From Coriobacteriaceae bacterium (GTDB lineage: Bacteria; Actinomycetota; Coriobacteriia; Coriobacteriales; QAMH01), in NCBI GenBank assembly GCA_025992705.1, contig DAJPGJ010000001.1, positions 1,736,001 to 1,800,000 on the forward strand: a stretch of DNA of 64,000 bases, read 5' to 3'. The first letter of the stretch is position 1. The number at the start of each line of letters is the position of its first letter. Below are positions 61,457 to 64,000 of the stretch, in pieces. A program made the translations under genes and the position numbers. Under the pieces are notes generated by a model, which did no database searches, had not been told where the DNA came from, and saw only the letters and a program-made list of their open reading frames with translations.

Positions 61457-62002
61457 ATGACATTTCATGAAACATTTAGTGCTGAACAGCTATTCCTTAT
61501 GAAGGCAAAATCCGTATTAGAAAGCGAGGAGGACGCAATCCATCCCGAAAGAAGTTTGGCTGATAGGACTCTTGCAATTATTGCATGTGCTTTTGCTTTA
61601 GAGGCAATTTTGAATCTGCTATTCAGGCAGAGCAATCGAGTTAAACGCTTCGATGGCATGAGTGTGAGAGCAAAGATGGAAGTACTAGGAGCATTCGGGA
61701 ATGTTGACATTCGCTTTGACTCAGATCCATGGAAGGCACTAAATGAGCTAATCAAAACCCGAGACTGGCTCGTTCATTTCAAAGAGCCCACAATTGGGTT
61801 GCTTGGTAGTTATGGATATATCACGAGTGTTGATACCAAAATACCTAAGTTGGCACCCTATAAGAGTCTCTCAATAGATAACCTATCAATTTACTATGAG
61901 AGTGTTCTTCGTGCCTGCAAGCTGCTCGCTCAAGGTCTAGGTCTAAGAGAGCACTTTGACTATCTGTGGACCCAACAATATGAGCCGTGGATGATAGGCT
62001 GA
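61457..62002 (+). CDS. Hypothetical protein with HEPN-like R-x4-H motif, 181 aa
   Basis: No family assigned. A mostly helical 181-residue protein with no signal or membrane segment. The segment IIACAFALEAILNLLF followed later by ELIKTRDWLVHFKEPT (R102 to H107) resembles the two core helices and R-x4-6-H active-site motif of HEPN-fold proteins, many of which are toxin RNases. The ATG at 61457 has a GGAG site eight bases upstream. The gene is AT-rich compared with the backbone. It lies 30 bases upstream of another R-x4-H protein in the same direction, suggesting a two-gene unit. The ribonuclease role is inference from motif and setting. Confidence 0.6.
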   Translation: MTFHETFSAEQLFLMKAKSVLESEEDAIHPERSLADRTLAIIACAFALEAILNLLFRQSNRVKRFDGMSVRAKMEVLGAFGNVDIRFDSDPWKALNELIKTRDWLVHFKEPTIGLLGSYGYITSVDTKIPKLAPYKSLSIDNLSIYYESVLRACKLLAQGLGLREHFDYLWTQQYEPWMIG

Positions 62003-62032
62003 AAATCGCTGTTAACCTAAAAACGATAAACC

Positions 62033-62788
62033 TTGGAATCAAAATGCGAAGGTGATGATGCGAAAGAAGAGGATATGGATTCGTTGGAAATACTGGATGC
62101 AGTAGAAGCACAAGACTGGTTAATACAGCATATCGACGAAGGGCACTACTTCGAGCTGGACTCACATCCCGAACTTGGACATTGGATGGATCTCACTAGA
62201 TTGGTCAATGACATGCAGCAGTTGCATGAGGTCTTTCTTTGGAATCACGCCCAGCTCATAAATGGTGTTCAAATCTATATGAATGACACTCTTCAGAAGA
62301 TAATCGATAACGGATCGTCCCAAGCAGAAAACATAATTATCAATGGATATGCAATGAATTACTTTTCGAGTGGGATCAACCTCATCAGCTTCTTACAGTC
62401 AATTTCAAACCACGAGAAGAAAAGAGGGTTCAAAAATCATCAGGCGTTTGACGCTCTTAGACGCAAGGCATTTGATGAGGATTTTAACTATGCGCTCTCT
62501 TACACATTACGTAATTATTCACAGCACGGACAATTAATTGCATCGATATACCTTAATGCGAAACACGAAAAAGCCATCTGTTTTGACCTTTTCCAAATTC
62601 TGAATTCTGCTCTTGTCGACACAAACGCAAAAGCAAAGAAGAGATTTGAGAAGATATATTGCAAACTGATGGATTACGGGGGAAATCCAGTTCGCATATC
62701 GTTTGCAGGACTAACCGATGCTTATTTCGTCTCCATCTGCGAGCTTTACGAGAAATTCTTGCTAGCAAGTGAGTCGCCGAACATCTGA
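62033..62788 (+). CDS. Hypothetical protein with HEPN-like R-x4-H motif, 251 aa
   Basis: Unrecognised by family. The helical product includes DLTRLVNDMQQLHEVFLWNH, NYFSSGINLISFLQSISNH and a central YALSYTLRNYSQHGQLIAS, giving R160-N-x3-H165, the common HEPN RNxxxH form. The first 15 residues are acidic. The start is uncertain: the TTG at 62033 keeps the gene close to its neighbour, whereas the ATG at 62075 is the first Met, and neither has a good ribosome site. The last 43 bases overlap the end of the DUF4012 gene on the other strand. Together with the 181-residue gene it may be a small defence module. Confidence 0.6.
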   Translation: MESKCEGDDAKEEDMDSLEILDAVEAQDWLIQHIDEGHYFELDSHPELGHWMDLTRLVNDMQQLHEVFLWNHAQLINGVQIYMNDTLQKIIDNGSSQAENIIINGYAMNYFSSGINLISFLQSISNHEKKRGFKNHQAFDALRRKAFDEDFNYALSYTLRNYSQHGQLIASIYLNAKHEKAICFDLFQILNSALVDTNAKAKKRFEKIYCKLMDYGGNPVRISFAGLTDAYFVSICELYEKFLLASESPNI

Positions 62789-64000
62789 GCCGCATCTAAA
62801 AGATTTATTGAAGACATTTTTTTAAAAAATGCATCCAAAGCAAGTGAAGCAACCTCACTAAAAAAAGCATTTTGCGCCTCGCCCGCAAGCAAAGACGCCG
62901 TCGTATAATCCCCAACGCTTTCCATAAAAGATTCTATGTTGTATTTCAAATATGCGTCCTTCAAAAGAATCTCGGCCGCATTCGTTCCATCCACTATGGT
63001 TCCATCGGATGTTGTAACAGCTCCTGTCAAGCTTAATACAGACTGCAAGAAAACAGGATCTACGGCGATGATACCGTCAATCGGCTGCCTGTCATTCGCA
63101 TCCCAGACGGCCTTCATAATCTCTGCTGCGCGCGGAAAATGAGGAATGTACCCTGCATCATAAAAATACCTTCCAACCCTTGTACCGAAAATCGTTTTCT
63201 CCTCTTCAGTTGTTGGAAGATAATCGCTTCCCTCCGGGGCAAAAGGCAATTGTGGCGCACCCATTTCGCTTACGCTTAGCTTGCCATTGTCTACAGTTAA
63301 GACTCCCGTAGATCCAGGAAAACCACCTGTTGACCTTAACTCGGACTCACCAAAAGCCACAAGAAGATACGTTCGAGCCCCATCTGCGCCCAAAAGCCCC
63401 GGTAGCGCATTAGATAAATCTGTCGCGTATCCAGATATTTCATCCAGTGTGCCCATAAGGCCCTTTACAGTCATGACTGGTTCGATAAGCTGCGATACGT
63501 GCGTATCCCCCAGCGCATTCACCTGTTTAGCACACTCTTGAATAGTCTGTGACGCAGAACCGATCGGGTTCAAAAGCGACTGCAGCAGCGGGATATTAAA
63601 GCCCCCATTCACAAAGAGAGACGCGCTGCCGTCAGCTGGTAATCCTTGGGTGATAGGGATAAGCACTTGCTCCGAAAGCCTGTTGGCAACATTGGCCAAC
63701 GTACGCACCTGCTTCACGTCTTCGCCGTACACGGGAACAAACGTAAGCGGTGTCCATAATATACTGTTCACATTTCCATCTAGCTCTTGAGCAATAGAAT
63801 TAAGATTGGTCGCGGTTCGCTGTGCACCTTGGACATCGCCCGATTGAATCTGATTCACCAGCGCCGACCCCTGACTCATAAGAATTCGTGCATCGTTCAA
63901 GGCGTTCTTAGCGCTTGCCGCAAGCGTCACACCCGGAATAACCAATAGCAGAACTACAGCCACCACAACGGCAATGATGATGGGTTTACGCCTGACATGC
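62746..64000 (-). CDS. DUF4012 protein, 5' cut by window and 3' apparently truncated
   Basis: A membrane-anchored, mainly extracytoplasmic protein of exopolysaccharide clusters. The frame is open from the right edge (PIIIAVVVAVVLLLVIPGV is the membrane segment). It continues through FGESELRSTGGFPGSTGVL, VGRYFYDAGYIPHFPRAAEI and AVDPVFLQSVLSLTGAV, all typical of DUF4012. It stops at 62746 soon after FFKKMSSINLLDAAQMF. Known family members usually run about 150 residues further, and the stop falls inside the neighbouring island gene, so the 3' part seems lost at the island junction. The role is unknown. Confidence 0.8.
   Translation of the reverse strand, partial: HVRRKPIIIAVVVAVVLLLVIPGVTLAASAKNALNDARILMSQGSALVNQIQSGDVQGAQRTATNLNSIAQELDGNVNSILWTPLTFVPVYGEDVKQVRTLANVANRLSEQVLIPITQGLPADGSASLFVNGGFNIPLLQSLLNPIGSASQTIQECAKQVNALGDTHVSQLIEPVMTVKGLMGTLDEISGYATDLSNALPGLLGADGARTYLLVAFGESELRSTGGFPGSTGVLTVDNGKLSVSEMGAPQLPFAPEGSDYLPTTEEEKTIFGTRVGRYFYDAGYIPHFPRAAEIMKAVWDANDRQPIDGIIAVDPVFLQSVLSLTGAVTTSDGTIVDGTNAAEILLKDAYLKYNIESFMESVGDYTTASLLAGEAQNAFFSEVASLALDAFFKKMSSINLLDAAQMFGDSLASKNFS

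Overview
The window looks like a chromosomal segment of a high-GC Gram-positive bacterium, most likely an actinomycete of class Coriobacteriia. This is inferred from the polA / rpsA / coaE / uvrB gene order typical of Actinomycetota, GC-rich codon use, a GlnR-like regulator beside glnA, and the abundance of secreted proteins carrying DUF5648-type repeats. No taxonomic search was possible.

Layout. (1) 1-9.8 kb holds housekeeping genes: a minus-strand run rpsA, mnmA, a small unknown gene, coaE and uvrB (cut by the left edge), a plus-strand membrane-anchored zinc-ribbon/YARHG protein, polA, and an orphan Vsr nuclease. (2) 9.9-12.4 kb is a minus-strand unit hisI, glnA and an atypical OmpR-type regulator. 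(3) 12.4-33.7 kb is a surface-glycan region: dTDP-rhamnose genes (rfbA, rfbD, rfbC, rfbB), a GlfT2-like galactofuranosyltransferase, tandem GT2 transferases, LicD, GT4, DUF2304, a polyprenyl-phosphate GT2, and DUF2142 and DUF6541 membrane proteins. (4) Within and after it lie nine secreted proteins (16.1-19.8 and 33.8-55.7 kb). Each joins a three-unit DUF5648 module to a different partner: L,D-transpeptidase, GH43, amidase, CotH kinase, glucosaminidase, Ig-like domains, M6 protease or two S8 subtilases. A flippase gene sits among them. (5) A DUF559-like nuclease gene at 43.7-44.8 kb is bracketed by arrays of about 41-bp repeats. (6) 55.8-62.8 kb is accessory: RhuM-Fic, a GT2, an Abi_2 gene with an IS256-group insertion sequence directly upstream, and two co-directional genes with HEPN-like R-x4-H motifs, all in a more AT-rich stretch. 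(7) The right edge holds a DUF4012 gene that appears cut at its 3' end by this island and at its 5' end by the window.

Working picture. The glycan genes would build a rhamnose/galactofuranose-containing wall polymer. The DUF5648 modules may fix diverse wall-active enzymes to the wall, possibly to that polymer; this is inference.

Caution. From about 10 to 35 kb many genes, including the normally essential glnA, are split by single-base indels, mostly in homopolymers. Outside that interval the genes are intact. This looks largely like sequence error, so frameshifted genes are reported at their full reconstructed extent.
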